Shown here piece by piece: positions 8,463 to 17,900 of a DNA stretch of 38,885 nt. The position numbers and the translations under genes were made by a program. The DNA is from Taibaiella sp. (GTDB lineage Bacteria > Bacteroidota > Bacteroidia > Chitinophagales > Chitinophagaceae). Below the pieces are notes generated by a model. That model was given only the letters and a program-made list of their open reading frames with translations, searched no databases and had not been told where the DNA came from. Position 1 is the stretch's first letter, and the number at the start of each line of letters is the position of its first letter. The stretch covers positions 1 through 38,885 of the forward strand of contig JAIOYR010000033.1 of the NCBI GenBank assembly GCA_021740995.1, read 5' to 3'.

Positions 8463-8717
8463 TGTTTTTTAGATTTTGCCTGAAAAGAATAGAGTATAAA
8501 TATAACAAGTGTTGGCAATTAGTTACACTATGTTACATGCTACGTTTTTGTAGTTCTTTTTTGAGCGTTTTACCCAGTATAGTATCCGTAATACAATGAT
8601 AGTAATAATCATCTTAAGGGAGTTTTATTGTGCCTACTCTTTGATACCCGTTTTCAGCTTGCCGGTGTTCTTTTGTGTAATACAAAAGTGGGGCAGGAAT
8701 GGAAGCTTGCACCAATG
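8463..8717. other. Intergenic stretch without a recognisable gene
   Basis: About 255 bp upstream of the M15 gene (minus strand) and downstream of mlaE. No ORF looks coding. The only structure noted is a short inverted repeat CTTTTGT / ACAAAAG (8670-8676 and 8682-8688). A TATATTTA sequence upstream of the M15 start on the minus strand is one base off the -7 consensus. Confidence 0.4.
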
Positions 8718-8746
8718 AAAAACACCCAATTTAGAAGGGTATTTTT
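8718..8746 (-). terminator. Terminator downstream of mlaE
   Basis: AAAAACACCC (8718-8727) and GGGTATTTTT (8737-8746) form a 10-bp stem with one mismatch, 28 bp past the mlaE stop. Read on the minus strand, it ends in a T-run. The shape could also work in the other direction, but no plus-strand gene ends nearby. Confidence 0.6.
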
Positions 8747-8773
8747 CACGTATCAGTAAAGAGAATGGTAATA

Positions 8774-9514
8774 TCAGAGAAGAAGGATAGACAGGCCGTA
8801 GTCAGCACACAGTATAAGAATACAGCTTACTATTACCGATGTTGTAGATGCCCGACCTATCTCCAGGGCACCGCCCTGCACATAATATCCGTAGTAAGAA
8901 GGTATGATAGAGATAATCAGAGAAAAGACAAATGCCTTTATCATGGCGAAGAATAGATTGTAAGGGAGAAAGCCCATGGTAAGTCCCTGAAAAAACTGTT
9001 GCTTGGTGAGTATGTTAGAGAACATACCCGCTATATAGCCACCCCATATACTCACCGCTATAGATACTACAATCAATGTGGGCACCATGATCATGGCCGC
9101 AACTATTTTAGGCAGCACCAGATAAGTCTTTGTGTTGATACCCATTATCTCCAATGCATCTATTTGCTCACTCACGCGCATATTACCCAATTCTGACGCG
9201 ATTTTTGAGCCTACAACGCCTGCCAGCACTATGCATATTACAGTAGGCGAAAGTTCCAGGATGGTAGAATCCCGTACTATGGAGGCAACTACTGTCTTTG
9301 GTATCCAGGAGCTTACCAGCTGGTAAGAAGTCTGTATGGTGAGTACCATTCCCAGAAAAACGGAAATGATGAGTACTATGGGCAATGACCGGATGCCAAT
9401 GTCGTTGCACTGAGCCATGAATTCTATCCAGTACACACGGGCATTCTCTGGTCTGCGAAAACCGCCCTTTACCATCATCACGATTTTGCCCAGATGCTCT
9501 AGAAATGTTTTCAT
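8774..9514 (-). CDS. mlaE: MlaE-family ABC transporter permease
   Basis: 246 aa from the ATG at 9514 (MKTFLEHLGKIVMM). The frame opens 11 codons earlier, but that part covers the -7 box, so 9514 is preferred. The permease core is typical of MlaE/TTG2B: long N-terminal amphipathic part, IGIRSLPIVLIISVFLGMVLTIQT, the cytoplasmic coupling loop SELGNMRVSEQIDALEIMGIN, and five or so membrane helices to the C-terminus. It forms the membrane part of the phospholipid transporter that keeps outer-membrane lipid asymmetry. The ATPase (MlaF) and MCE protein (MlaD) are usually adjacent but are not in this window on either side, so the gene is separated from its partners or they lie elsewhere. Confidence 0.88.
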   Translation of the reverse strand: MKTFLEHLGKIVMMVKGGFRRPENARVYWIEFMAQCNDIGIRSLPIVLIISVFLGMVLTIQTSYQLVSSWIPKTVVASIVRDSTILELSPTVICIVLAGVVGSKIASELGNMRVSEQIDALEIMGINTKTYLVLPKIVAAMIMVPTLIVVSIAVSIWGGYIAGMFSNILTKQQFFQGLTMGFLPYNLFFAMIKAFVFSLIISIIPSYYGYYVQGGALEIGRASTTSVIVSCILILCADYGLSILLL

Positions 9515-9521
9515 AGCATTG

Positions 9522-9529
9522 CAAAAGTA
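9522..9529 (-). promoter_or_regulatory. -7 promoter box of mlaE
   Basis: On the minus strand TACTTTTG matches TAnnTTTG; the ATG at 9514 follows after 7 nt. The upstream half of this promoter overlaps the T-run of the secDF terminator, so mlaE starts its own transcript right where secDF ends. Confidence 0.5.
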
Positions 9530-9544
9530 GGGAAAAGATACCAG

Positions 9545-9578
9545 CAAAAATCCCGTTCCGGTGTGCCGGAACGGGATT
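9545..9578 (-). terminator. Strong rho-independent terminator of secDF
   Basis: AATCCCGTTCCGG (9549-9561) and CCGGAACGGGATT (9566-9578) form a perfect 13-bp stem with a 4-nt loop. Read on the minus strand, the stem is followed by a T-run (9551-9545 region). It lies 25 bp after the secDF stop. Confidence 0.85.
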
Positions 9579-9602
9579 GACGAAATTATCTGAAATCAGG
9601 TA

Positions 9603-12600
9603 TTAAGCGAGTTTTTTCAGTTCTTCTACACGTGCTTCGTGGTCTACTTCGTTACCTAGTCTGTCGCTCTTGTCCATATCTACAAGTACTGGCGCCGCAA
9701 CAAATATAGAGGAGTAAGTACCGGTAACTACACCTATCAGCATTGCGAATGCAAAACCACGGGTAGCCTCACCACCAAATATGAAGAGGATAAGAACAGT
9801 AACAAACACAGTGAAAGATGTCATAATGGTACGGCTCAGTGTATCATTAATCGCACTGTTGATTACTTCTTTCTTGTTACCATTTGGTGTCTTTCTGAAG
9901 TATTCGCGGATACGGTCAAAAACGATAACCGTATCATTCATTGAGAAACCTATAACGGTAAGCACCGCTGCAATGAAGTGCTGATCTATCTCCAGGGCGA
10001 AAGGTACAATGCCACGGAAATAAGAGAACACTGCCAGCGTTACACAAACATCATGCAACAAAGACACAACCGTTCCCAGAGAGTACTGCCATTTGCGGAA
10101 ACGAAGCAGGATGTAAAGGAAGATGGCTATAAGCGAAATTATTGTAGCCTGTACAGCGCCCTTCTTCAAATCGTCTGATATGGTAGGCAATACAGTCTGC
10201 GAGCTCTGAATATACTTTGATTTGAACTGCTCTTCTGTAGTACCTGCGGGTACCAGACCTTCTTTGGTAGCACCTTCATACAGCTTTTTAGTTACTTCCT
10301 GCTCTACTCCCTGACCAGGCTTGGTAATCAGATAAGAGGTAGTGATGTTGAGTGTGTTATTAGTTCCAATAGTTTTTACAATCGGGAACTCACCAAAGTA
10401 ATTATGCAGTTTTTCACGTACATGCTCAGATGTGAATTTCTGATCAAACTTAATGGTATAGCTACGTCCACCGTTAAACTCTACTCCATAGTCGAACCCG
10501 GTAAAGATGGTGCTCACACCCATTATCAGTACTGCTATAGAAATCATATAGGTATACTTACGCATGCCTACGAAATCTACATGTGCTTTACGGAAGATTG
10601 TTTTAGACAATCCGGTGAAGTAATTGAAGTGACGCTCACGCTTAGTGTAAATGTCTGTAATAAGGCGTGAAACCAGAATACCACAAAACAGAGATAACAG
10701 AATACCAATGATCTGTGTAGTTGCAAAGCCACGTACAGGACCAAGACCAAATATAAACAGTATGATAGCCGTGATAAGTATCGTTACGTGACCATCAAGT
10801 ACAGGTGCATAAGAACGTTTGTAACCATCAGCAACCGCCTGCGAATAACTCTTGCCACCGGCAAGTTCTTCTTTTATACGCTCAAAGATGATAACGTTTG
10901 TATCCACCGCCATACCTACTGTGAGTACCAGACCTGCTATACCAGCCATAGTAAGTGTAGCGTGCAATGCTGATAGTACACCTACCGTGAATACCAGGTT
11001 AAGGATAAGCGCAATATCTGCAACCATACCGCCTGTGTTGTAATAAACCAGCATCAGTACGAATATTACTATGAATGACAGCAAAAGAGAGAACATACCT
11101 TTATCAATGTTCTCTACACCCAGTGTAGGACCTACTACCTGCTCCTGTACAATGTGCGCAGGTGCCGGCAGTTTACCCGACTTAAGGATATTTGCAAGGT
11201 CTTCCGCTTCCTCAGGAGAAAAAGAACCTGATATTTCGGTGTTACCGCTCGCAATTTCGTTTTCTACACGTGGGCAGGAGTATACTTTATCATCAAGTAC
11301 TACAGCTACATATTTTCCTACGTTACGGCCGGTCATATCTTTCCAGATACGTGCACCGGTCATATCCATTTCCATGCTTACGTTTGGCTGTCCGGTCATA
11401 GAGCTATAGTCGGCACGTGCACCGGTAATATGCTCGCCTTCCAGTCTTGCTACACCACCCGGTGCCATTTTGATAGCATATAATGGCATGATACCATTTG
11501 GATCTTTACCTTTCGTTTTATCACCGGGTCCATAAAGGAACTTGATGTTAGAAGGGAATTTGTTTTTAAGTACATCAAGCGACAGGTATCTATTAACCTT
11601 AGCTGTATCTTTTCTGGCTACATATCCTACTACAGGGCTGGCGAAGTATCCGTCTTCAACAGTGCCATTTGGCATTATCAGCATGCTCAGCGGGTTTTCC
11701 TTTGCCTGATTCTCTCTTTGTGCGGTAGAGTCACCTGCTGCTGGGGTAGATTTACCACCTGAAAGTACATTGGCAAGATTTGCAGTATCGCTCTTGGTAG
11801 TTGCAGAGTCGGTAGAAGCGCCTGCAGTAGCTGCAGAATCAGTTGTGGCAGTAGTATCTTCTTCTTTTATACCAGACAGGTAGTTATATAGCGGCTTGTT
11901 GGCAGCACCTATCATTGGTCCTATTTCCTGATTAGAATAAGTTTCGAAAAACTGGAGTTTTGCAGTTGCCTGAAGGTAGGCACGCACACGCTCCGGGTTT
12001 TGCACACCTGCCAGCTCTACTGTAATGATACCTTTCTTCTCATCAAGGTTCACATTCGGATTGGCTACACCAAACTTATCAATACGTGTCTGCAACACAT
12101 GGTGTGTACGATTGATGGCCGCTTTCGACTCCCTATTCAGTTTAGCTATCACATCCTGATTAGAGGAATTGAGCGTGATGTCTTTTTCAGATGGCTTGGT
12201 AAAAAGGTAAGAAAGCTTTACACCCGCATTCTGGCGCTCGAAAATCTCACCAAACAAAGTGATAAAGTTTGCTTCGCTGTTTGCTTTCGCAATATTTGCA
12301 TCAGCAATAGCTTTGTTTAAAGCGGCATCACGCGGATTGTTCGACATAGAACGTACCAGATCATCAAGGCTTACCTCAAGGGTTACACTCATACCACCCT
12401 GCAGGTCCAGGCCCAGACTCAACTCTTCAGCCTTAGCAGCCTGATAGGTATACTTCTTGATTAGGGCATTGAATATCACTTCGCCCTGCATACTATCTGC
12501 TATAGACTGATAATACTTATTGCTCAGTTTTTCAAGGTCGGTTCCGGTGGCCGAAGGGCTTTCTGCCAGCGCCTGGCGCCTGGCTTTTTCCCGCATACTC

Positions 12601-12698
12601 TTCTCCTCATTACGGACTATAAACGTTAAAGAAAGCTGGTACAGCGAAATAAGGATAAGCATCACTGTAAAAAACTTTATCAGACCTTTTAAATGCAT
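9603..12698 (-). CDS. secDF: Protein translocase subunit SecDF (fused SecD and SecF)
   Basis: 1031 aa. The SecD half has one N-terminal membrane helix (LIKFFTVMLILISLYQL), the marker LGLDLQGGMSVTLEV, a long periplasmic domain and helices with GMAVDTNVIIFERIKEEL. The SecF half starts about residue 700 with the marker FTGFDYGVEFNGGRSYTIKF and ends with GFSMNDTVIVFDRIRE and the remaining helices. SecDF uses the proton gradient to pull secreted proteins across the inner membrane after SecA/SecYEG. An unusual low-complexity Ala/Ser/Thr/Asp/Lys-rich insert lies at about residues 280-330 of the periplasmic domain, probably a linker. Fused SecDF is normal in Bacteroidota. The gene is monocistronic: own -7 box and own terminator. 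Confidence 0.96.
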   Translation of the reverse strand: MHLKGLIKFFTVMLILISLYQLSLTFIVRNEEKSMREKARRQALAESPSATGTDLEKLSNKYYQSIADSMQGEVIFNALIKKYTYQAAKAEELSLGLDLQGGMSVTLEVSLDDLVRSMSNNPRDAALNKAIADANIAKANSEANFITLFGEIFERQNAGVKLSYLFTKPSEKDITLNSSNQDVIAKLNRESKAAINRTHHVLQTRIDKFGVANPNVNLDEKKGIITVELAGVQNPERVRAYLQATAKLQFFETYSNQEIGPMIGAANKPLYNYLSGIKEEDTTATTDSAATAGASTDSATTKSDTANLANVLSGGKSTPAAGDSTAQRENQAKENPLSMLIMPNGTVEDGYFASPVVGYVARKDTAKVNRYLSLDVLKNKFPSNIKFLYGPGDKTKGKDPNGIMPLYAIKMAPGGVARLEGEHITGARADYSSMTGQPNVSMEMDMTGARIWKDMTGRNVGKYVAVVLDDKVYSCPRVENEIASGNTEISGSFSPEEAEDLANILKSGKLPAPAHIVQEQVVGPTLGVENIDKGMFSLLLSFIVIFVLMLVYYNTGGMVADIALILNLVFTVGVLSALHATLTMAGIAGLVLTVGMAVDTNVIIFERIKEELAGGKSYSQAVADGYKRSYAPVLDGHVTILITAIILFIFGLGPVRGFATTQIIGILLSLFCGILVSRLITDIYTKRERHFNYFTGLSKTIFRKAHVDFVGMRKYTYMISIAVLIMGVSTIFTGFDYGVEFNGGRSYTIKFDQKFTSEHVREKLHNYFGEFPIVKTIGTNNTLNITTSYLITKPGQGVEQEVTKKLYEGATKEGLVPAGTTEEQFKSKYIQSSQTVLPTISDDLKKGAVQATIISLIAIFLYILLRFRKWQYSLGTVVSLLHDVCVTLAVFSYFRGIVPFALEIDQHFIAAVLTVIGFSMNDTVIVFDRIREYFRKTPNGNKKEVINSAINDTLSRTIMTSFTVFVTVLILFIFGGEATRGFAFAMLIGVVTGTYSSIFVAAPVLVDMDKSDRLGNEVDHEARVEELKKLA

Positions 12699-12777
12699 AG
12701 GTTATTATTGAAATAATATATGTAAAAATTTAAAAAATATCACAATGGCATAGGAAACCCATGCCTTGTAAGGGGTG

Positions 12778-12785
12778 CAAAGATA
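12778..12785 (-). promoter_or_regulatory. -7 promoter box of secDF
   Basis: TATCTTTG on the minus strand matches TAnnTTTG exactly and lies 79 bp upstream of the secDF ATG, in an AT-rich tract. No TTG at the usual distance was found. Confidence 0.45.
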
Positions 12786-13364
12786 TGATTTAATATAAAA
12801 AAATAAAGCCCTATCCAAATTTTGTAGATATTTTCATTAATGCAATGTATTGTAGTCTCCGTTTTAAGCCGATAAAAGGACTAAATGATGAAATATAGAG
12901 CTAAATAATTTTCTACAAACCGTCGTTGACATACGCTTCCAGGACAAAAAGTCAAATTCACGAGCTAATTACTTCATAAATGCAAAACAGACCTGTCTGA
13001 AATTGTTCAACGGAAACAACCTAAAGTAGACCACAGCATACCAGCTTCTGTTTTTATTTTTTGTGATTCCGGCTATAAATACATCGATATTTGTAAAAGT
13101 GTTCAATGGTGATATTAAACCATCAAGCGAACTGGGATCAGGGCGCATTTTTGCAATTCCCTTTCTTCAGACATGATGTAAGTTATTTTTAGTGGTATGA
13201 GGTATATTAAACAATGAGGGTTCTTTGAGTCGGCAAGGAGTGAAAGGTTCATTATTTGCTTTTTATTATTATACTTTTGTAAAAACCAATAGAATGGCAT
13301 CTATTGCTGGGTATATAGCAGTTTATTTGCTGATTATTTGGTTCCCTTACTTATAAAGATAACT
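12786..13364. other. Intergenic stretch between secDF and the histidine kinase
   Basis: About 580 bp between two divergent genes. It is AT-rich and no ORF in it looks coding; the longest, on the minus strand at 13115-13300, has no promoter or family resemblance. A short inverted repeat CAGAC-CT-GTCTG lies near 12988-12999. A TACTTTTG box at 13272-13279 on the plus strand is the best promoter candidate for the kinase, with a leader of about 85 nt. Confidence 0.4.
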
Positions 13365-15536
13365 ATGAAATGGAGTATGTGTGGCAAAAGGAAGTATGTT
13401 CTGTCAGCAATTCTGGTTTTGTTTTTAGTGCCCATAGTCTCCTTTGCGCAAAAGACGGATAGTCTTAGAAACATACTCAAACAAAAAAATACTCCCGACA
13501 CTACTAAGGTGCTTTTGAATGCTGAATTGGCGTGGGAGTTCAAAAACCGAAATACGAATGTTGATTCTATAATTTTTTATGCAGAGCAGGGCATGGCTAT
13601 TGCCAACGCTATTCATTTCAGGCAGGGCGCCGCACTTTGCAGCATGCATATAGGTATCGCACTCATTCTTCGGGATGAGTACGATCCCGCTGTGGTGAAC
13701 CTGAATGGTGCTTTGGCCTATTTTGAGACATTGCCTGCCACCAAAGAACTGAATGAGATATACCACAACCTGGGCCTGAACTACTACATGCAAACCCGCT
13801 TCGACTCAGCACTAGCCAATTTCGAGTTATCGAAAGCCGCAGCGGCAGCCATAGACAACAAGAGCAGGCTGGCAAGGGCGCATTACTACCTTGCGGACAT
13901 TCACAATGATATGGGCAATTATGCCCCCGCACTTCAGCATTATCTGGCCGCACTAGACCTCTATGAAAAAGGCGGTAAAAAGAATGCTGCTTCTAATTGC
14001 CTTACTAATATTGCCACTGTTTATGCCCAGTTGAAAGACTACAAAAATGCACGTTTGTATGTAGATAAGAGCCTTAAAGAGTTTTCGCACTCCACAAATG
14101 TTCAGGAGGTGTATCAGAACTACGCCAATATTGGTATCGTGTATAGCATGATGGGGGATTATGACGAAGCGCTGTCACTTTTCAGGAAGGGAGTAGCGCT
14201 TACAGATTCACTGGGCGATGACTACTGGAACACCGTTTTTCTTGTAAACATTGCAGAGGTATATACCAGCTCAGATAAACCGGAACTTGCACTGGCAGCA
14301 TACCGGCAGGTATTGGCAAGAAATGAGAAGGCGCAGGAGGTGAACTTCACCTTATCTGCCCACTCCGGCATGGGGAGAATACTATACCGTCAGGGCAAAA
14401 AACAGGAAGGTATCATTCACCTTACCGAAGCTTTCAGGCTAATGAAAGAGAACAGGCTCAAAAGGCTGATAATGGAAACCGCCCTCGAATTGTCTAAGAT
14501 GTATGAGCAGGATGGTGACTACAAAAGAGCACTGGCATATAACCGGGTATATAACACTTACAACGACAGCCTGTTCAACGAAAACAACTACAAAAAGATT
14601 CAGCAATTACAGTTCGATTACGAGCTGGCCAAAAAGCAACAACAAATTACGCAGCTGAAGAAAAAGAAAGAAATACAAAAGGAAAAAAATGAAAAGCAGC
14701 GCATAGTGTCGTGGTCGCTGGCGGGAGCTATGATACTGCTGTCTATCGTTATAGTGGTGATGTGGCGCAGCCGCTTGTATGAGAAAAGAAGTAAGGCGGA
14801 AATACTCAATCAGAACCACGAGATACTGCAGCAGGCTGCCAAACTCGAAGAGCTAAACAGCTTCAAAGACAAAACATTTTCGGTACTATCGCACGACCTG
14901 CGTGGACCTATCAATTCCATCACTGCAGCTATTCAGATGTTCAACGACAAGGACATCTCTCCTGAAGAATATGCAGAGATGAAGCCTGAAATAAATGCGC
15001 AGTTGAATTCGCTCAATCTGCTGCTCGATAATGTATTGTTATGGGCTAAAACGCACATCAAAGAAGGAAAAGCTGTAAGCCCCTCAAAAACAGATTTGTA
15101 TCAGCTGGTGCTGCAAAATATAGACTTGCTCAAAGATGCAGCAGACCGAAAACAACATACGCTCAACAACAATATCTCAGAAGCAGTATTCGCCTTTTGC
15201 GATGCCGGGCACATAGATATTGTAATCCGAAACCTGATAATGAATGCCATAAAGTATACCAGAAATGGCGGCACCATCACCCTGGATGCAGTTGCCGGCG
15301 GCGGCAAGGTATCGCTATCTGTAACAGACACCGGTGTGGGTATGAATCAGCAACAGCTGGCAGAACTATTTGCTGCGAAATCAGGCCGGAACACCTACGG
15401 CACCGCCGGCGAAACCGGCATAGGTCTCGGCCTCCTGCTGTGTCACGAGTTTGTAACAGCAAACAATGGAACTATTGCAGTATGCAGCACGCCCGGCAAA
15501 GGAAGCACTTTCACCATCACCTTGCCTGCGGCATAA
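13365..15536 (+). CDS. Hybrid-free sensor histidine kinase with periplasmic TPR domain
   Basis: 723 aa from the ATG at 13365; a TTG 9 codons upstream is less likely because the signal peptide (YVLSAILVLFLVPIVSFAQ) fits the later start. Residues about 30-400 are tetratricopeptide repeats (for example NEIYHNLGLNYYMQTRFDSALANFE). A coiled coil rich in Lys/Gln follows (about 415-446), then one membrane helix (about 447-467), a second coiled coil, and the kinase core. The phosphoacceptor is His510 in SHDLRGPINS; the N box is NLIMNAIKYTRNGG; G boxes are DTGVGMN and GETGIGLGLLLCHEF. The TPR domain probably senses a protein or peptide partner. No response regulator is adjacent, so the partner is encoded elsewhere. 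Confidence 0.9.
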   Translation: MKWSMCGKRKYVLSAILVLFLVPIVSFAQKTDSLRNILKQKNTPDTTKVLLNAELAWEFKNRNTNVDSIIFYAEQGMAIANAIHFRQGAALCSMHIGIALILRDEYDPAVVNLNGALAYFETLPATKELNEIYHNLGLNYYMQTRFDSALANFELSKAAAAAIDNKSRLARAHYYLADIHNDMGNYAPALQHYLAALDLYEKGGKKNAASNCLTNIATVYAQLKDYKNARLYVDKSLKEFSHSTNVQEVYQNYANIGIVYSMMGDYDEALSLFRKGVALTDSLGDDYWNTVFLVNIAEVYTSSDKPELALAAYRQVLARNEKAQEVNFTLSAHSGMGRILYRQGKKQEGIIHLTEAFRLMKENRLKRLIMETALELSKMYEQDGDYKRALAYNRVYNTYNDSLFNENNYKKIQQLQFDYELAKKQQQITQLKKKKEIQKEKNEKQRIVSWSLAGAMILLSIVIVVMWRSRLYEKRSKAEILNQNHEILQQAAKLEELNSFKDKTFSVLSHDLRGPINSITAAIQMFNDKDISPEEYAEMKPEINAQLNSLNLLLDNVLLWAKTHIKEGKAVSPSKTDLYQLVLQNIDLLKDAADRKQHTLNNNISEAVFAFCDAGHIDIVIRNLIMNAIKYTRNGGTITLDAVAGGGKVSLSVTDTGVGMNQQQLAELFAAKSGRNTYGTAGETGIGLGLLLCHEFVTANNGTIAVCSTPGKGSTFTITLPAA

Positions 15537-15541
15537 GGTGC

Positions 15542-15970
15542 TCAGCTACTATGGTCAGCCACTATCACCCATTCCCCTTTTATTTTGCGAATGAGCAATG
15601 TGTAAGAGCCGCTCACATCGCCAGCCTTTCTTTGTAGTGCCCACTTGCCTACCACAAAGTAGTATCGGTGAGATAGTTTTTTGATACTGGTAATGGTAGA
15701 GGTAAGTGTGCCGGAGTGGTCGGTGTCGGGGTATGCTTTTTTGTAACGGGCAAGGGTAGCTGCATAACCATACGTAGGCCCTTTGGAGCCTATAAACAAC
15801 AGGCTGTCATTTTCCCAGTAGCCCTTCATATAGCCTGCTACATTGCCTTTGTTCCATTCGGTTACCTGTGCAGCCATCATTTTTCTGATATCCCGCACAT
15901 CCTTACCCCTTGAGAGCGAGACTAACGGAACAGCCATAAACAGCAGTATTGCGGCTATAAGTCGGCTCAT
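15542..15970 (-). CDS. Exported NTF2-like protein (DUF4440/SnoaL type)
   Basis: 142 aa. Signal peptide about residues 1-20 (MSRLIAAILLFMAVPLVSLSRG). The rest is a single NTF2-like cone fold: helix VRDIRKMMAAQVTEWNKGNVAGYMKGYWENDSLLFIG, then strands TLTSTITSIKKLSHRYYFVVGKWALQ and SGSYTLLIRKIKGEWVIVADHSS. This is the DUF4440 pattern. Such proteins bind small ligands; no catalytic residue can be assigned. It starts 2 bp after the stop of the 65-aa membrane protein and is the last gene of a three-gene operon. It converges on the histidine kinase with 5 bp between the stops. Confidence 0.75.
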   Translation of the reverse strand: MSRLIAAILLFMAVPLVSLSRGKDVRDIRKMMAAQVTEWNKGNVAGYMKGYWENDSLLFIGSKGPTYGYAATLARYKKAYPDTDHSGTLTSTITSIKKLSHRYYFVVGKWALQRKAGDVSGSYTLLIRKIKGEWVIVADHSS

Positions 15971-15972
15971 GG

Positions 15973-16170
15973 CTAATAGATGGTCTCGTTGCGTAAACGG
16001 AAGTTGTCATTGTTTGGGGTAAACATCCAGCATGCCAGATAAATGATGAGACCAATAGCTATAAGAATCATTCCGGCTTTTCTACCCTTATCATCACCGG
16101 TAAAAGCAAGAATCAAACCACTTACAAATAAGACGGTTGCAATAAAAAGTACCGTGAGCAATTCTCCCAT
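15973..16170 (-). CDS. Small two-helix membrane protein of unknown function
   Basis: 65 aa with two clear membrane helices (ELLTVLFIATVLFVSGLILAF and AGMILIAIGLIIYLACWMF) joined by the polar loop TGDDKGRK, ending in a polar tail. No family is recognised. It sits 40 bp after the TPR gene and 2 bp before the NTF2-like gene, all on the minus strand, so it is probably co-transcribed with them. Confidence 0.6.
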   Translation of the reverse strand: MGELLTVLFIATVLFVSGLILAFTGDDKGRKAGMILIAIGLIIYLACWMFTPNNDNFRLRNETIY

Positions 16171-16210
16171 ATGGTCTGCTAAAAAATGAAAATTTATTGG
16201 TGAATGGCTA

Positions 16211-17635
16211 TCAGGATTTTTTTGATTTCTTGTACTTACCTATCAGCTCTGTTACAGCAGTTCTCATTAGCAGTTCGGGGTTCAGTTCTGTAAACAACTT
16301 CACCTTGCCAGGCGCCATTACCAGTGCTTTCTCCAGCAGCAGCATTGCTTCCTTAGCTTTTCCCAGCCCGAAAAGCGATGCTGAATGCAAATAATGAAAA
16401 TCACCTTTTTGGCCGCAATGCTCTGTAGCTACCTGCAACTGCATGATAGCCTCATCGTAATAACCGGCTATATACAGCCCACGCACCAGCGACACCCAGG
16501 TAGTTTTGTTATCGGGCTTCAGGCGCACTGCATTCAGGTAGCACACCAGTGCCTCGCTCTTCACATTCAGCTCCATCAGGCAGTTGCCTATAGCCATGCA
16601 GTAAGATGCATTCTCCTTATCCAGATGCAGGGCTACAGAAAATGATTTTATAGCTTTTTCCCACTGTTTTTCGCGGGTATAGGTCTCGCCTATTTTATAA
16701 AAAATACCATCGTCCTGCGGGCTTAGCTGCGAGGCCTGACGGTAAAACTGGCGGGCGCGGTTGTAGTCTTTTCTTTTTTCCCAGCAATAACCCATGGCCT
16801 CGAAAATCACATCCTCAGGCTTGCCTATTTCCATGTGTTTTTCCAGCACCTCCAGTGCTTTCTCATAATATTTTAGCCGCATAAACGCGTCGGCCATATT
16901 GCGGTAAGCAAACTCAAATTTCTCATCTATAGCCACACAAAACTCATAGGCATCTATAGCCTTTTCGTACATTTTAAGCCCCTGGTACGCTGCCCCCAGA
17001 TTGAACCAAGCCAGCGCATTGTATGGGTCATCGTCTGTAAGCTGGGTATGTATCTCCACACTTTCATCCAGCCTTTCTGTAAACTCTGCCCAGAAACACA
17101 GCTTTTGCAGTGCCTCTTCATTGCGGCGGTCTATTTTTATTATTCGTTTCAGGGTATTGAATACAGCATCAAATTCTTCGCTCTCATCATAGACATCAGA
17201 GAGCTCCAGCAGAATCTCGGTTTTTTCTTTACCGTCAAACGACGCCACCTGACCTTCCAGCCACTGCGCGGCCTGCTGATGCTTGAATTGGGACATCAGT
17301 ATATCTGCACGGAGCAATACAGCATCTATATTGCTGAAGCCGTGCTGGTCCATCTCATCGAGCACACGCAATGCCTGCCCATATTTCTGGGCTTGTGTAA
17401 GTATCTCTGCCTTCAGCAATAGTATGGAAGCAGAAAAAGGATAGTAAGTACTGGCTATTTCGCAGGCTATCATTGCCTGCTCTTCATTACTGTTCTGAAA
17501 ATAATACTCTATTACCCGCTCAAACTCCTCTTCGTCCAGTATTGTTGCCGACTGACCTCTTCTCACTTCCTCGTAGCGCTGCAGGGTGTCTTCAAAAGGG
17601 CCCCATTCGTCGTCATTAAAATCATCGTCAAACAT
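16211..17635 (-). CDS. Tetratricopeptide repeat protein, cytoplasmic
   Basis: 474 aa from the ATG at 17635 (MFDDDFNDDEWGPFED); a GTG two codons upstream is also possible. An acidic N-terminus is followed by at least ten TPR units (for example ALAWFNLGAAYQGLKMYEKAIDAYEFCVAI, FAYRNMADAFMRLKYYEKALEVLEKHM, IFYKIGETYTREKQWEKAIKSFSVALHL). It ends in a basic LIGKYKKSKKS. There is no signal peptide, so it is probably a cytoplasmic scaffold. The partner is unknown. It heads the operon with the 65-aa membrane protein and the NTF2-like protein. Confidence 0.85.
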   Translation of the reverse strand: MFDDDFNDDEWGPFEDTLQRYEEVRRGQSATILDEEEFERVIEYYFQNSNEEQAMIACEIASTYYPFSASILLLKAEILTQAQKYGQALRVLDEMDQHGFSNIDAVLLRADILMSQFKHQQAAQWLEGQVASFDGKEKTEILLELSDVYDESEEFDAVFNTLKRIIKIDRRNEEALQKLCFWAEFTERLDESVEIHTQLTDDDPYNALAWFNLGAAYQGLKMYEKAIDAYEFCVAIDEKFEFAYRNMADAFMRLKYYEKALEVLEKHMEIGKPEDVIFEAMGYCWEKRKDYNRARQFYRQASQLSPQDDGIFYKIGETYTREKQWEKAIKSFSVALHLDKENASYCMAIGNCLMELNVKSEALVCYLNAVRLKPDNKTTWVSLVRGLYIAGYYDEAIMQLQVATEHCGQKGDFHYLHSASLFGLGKAKEAMLLLEKALVMAPGKVKLFTELNPELLMRTAVTELIGKYKKSKKS

Positions 17636-17652
17636 AAGCACGTGGTTTACAT

Positions 17653-17660
17653 CAAAGTTA
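17653..17660 (-). promoter_or_regulatory. -7 promoter box of the TPR operon
   Basis: TAACTTTG on the minus strand matches TAnnTTTG. The ATG at 17635 is 17 nt downstream. Confidence 0.45.
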
Positions 17661-17780
17661 CTGAAAATAACATACGCTGTATATGGTAGAATGTTACGGC
17701 ATTGTCAAAATGCACATGTTTTTAACAATTGGCAAATAGATAAAAAGTGTTCTATTTTCTGAGCCTGTACTAATTAACAA

Positions 17781-17809
17781 TTGCTTCATGACCATTTTTC
17801 GTACTTTTG
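17781..17809 (+). promoter_or_regulatory. Promoter of ssrA
   Basis: TTG (17781-17783), 18-bp spacer, TACTTTTG (17802-17809): both elements and the spacing fit the Bacteroidota housekeeping promoter. Transcription would start near 17816, giving a 5' extension of about 85 nt that must be removed before the mature tmRNA end at 17901. The extension contains a small GCCCG/CGGGC hairpin. Confidence 0.65.
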
Positions 17810-17900
17810 CATAAGTTCTTTAAAAAGCAGTTTATCACAAGGCAATCGCCCGTTCCCGGGCAACTGCCGACTGTAGACTGAGAACTGCCAACTCAATGCC

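Noticed and set aside
13115-13300. 61-aa ORF on the minus strand between secDF and the kinase
   Set aside because: No promoter box, no signal or family features, and a composition like random AT-rich sequence.
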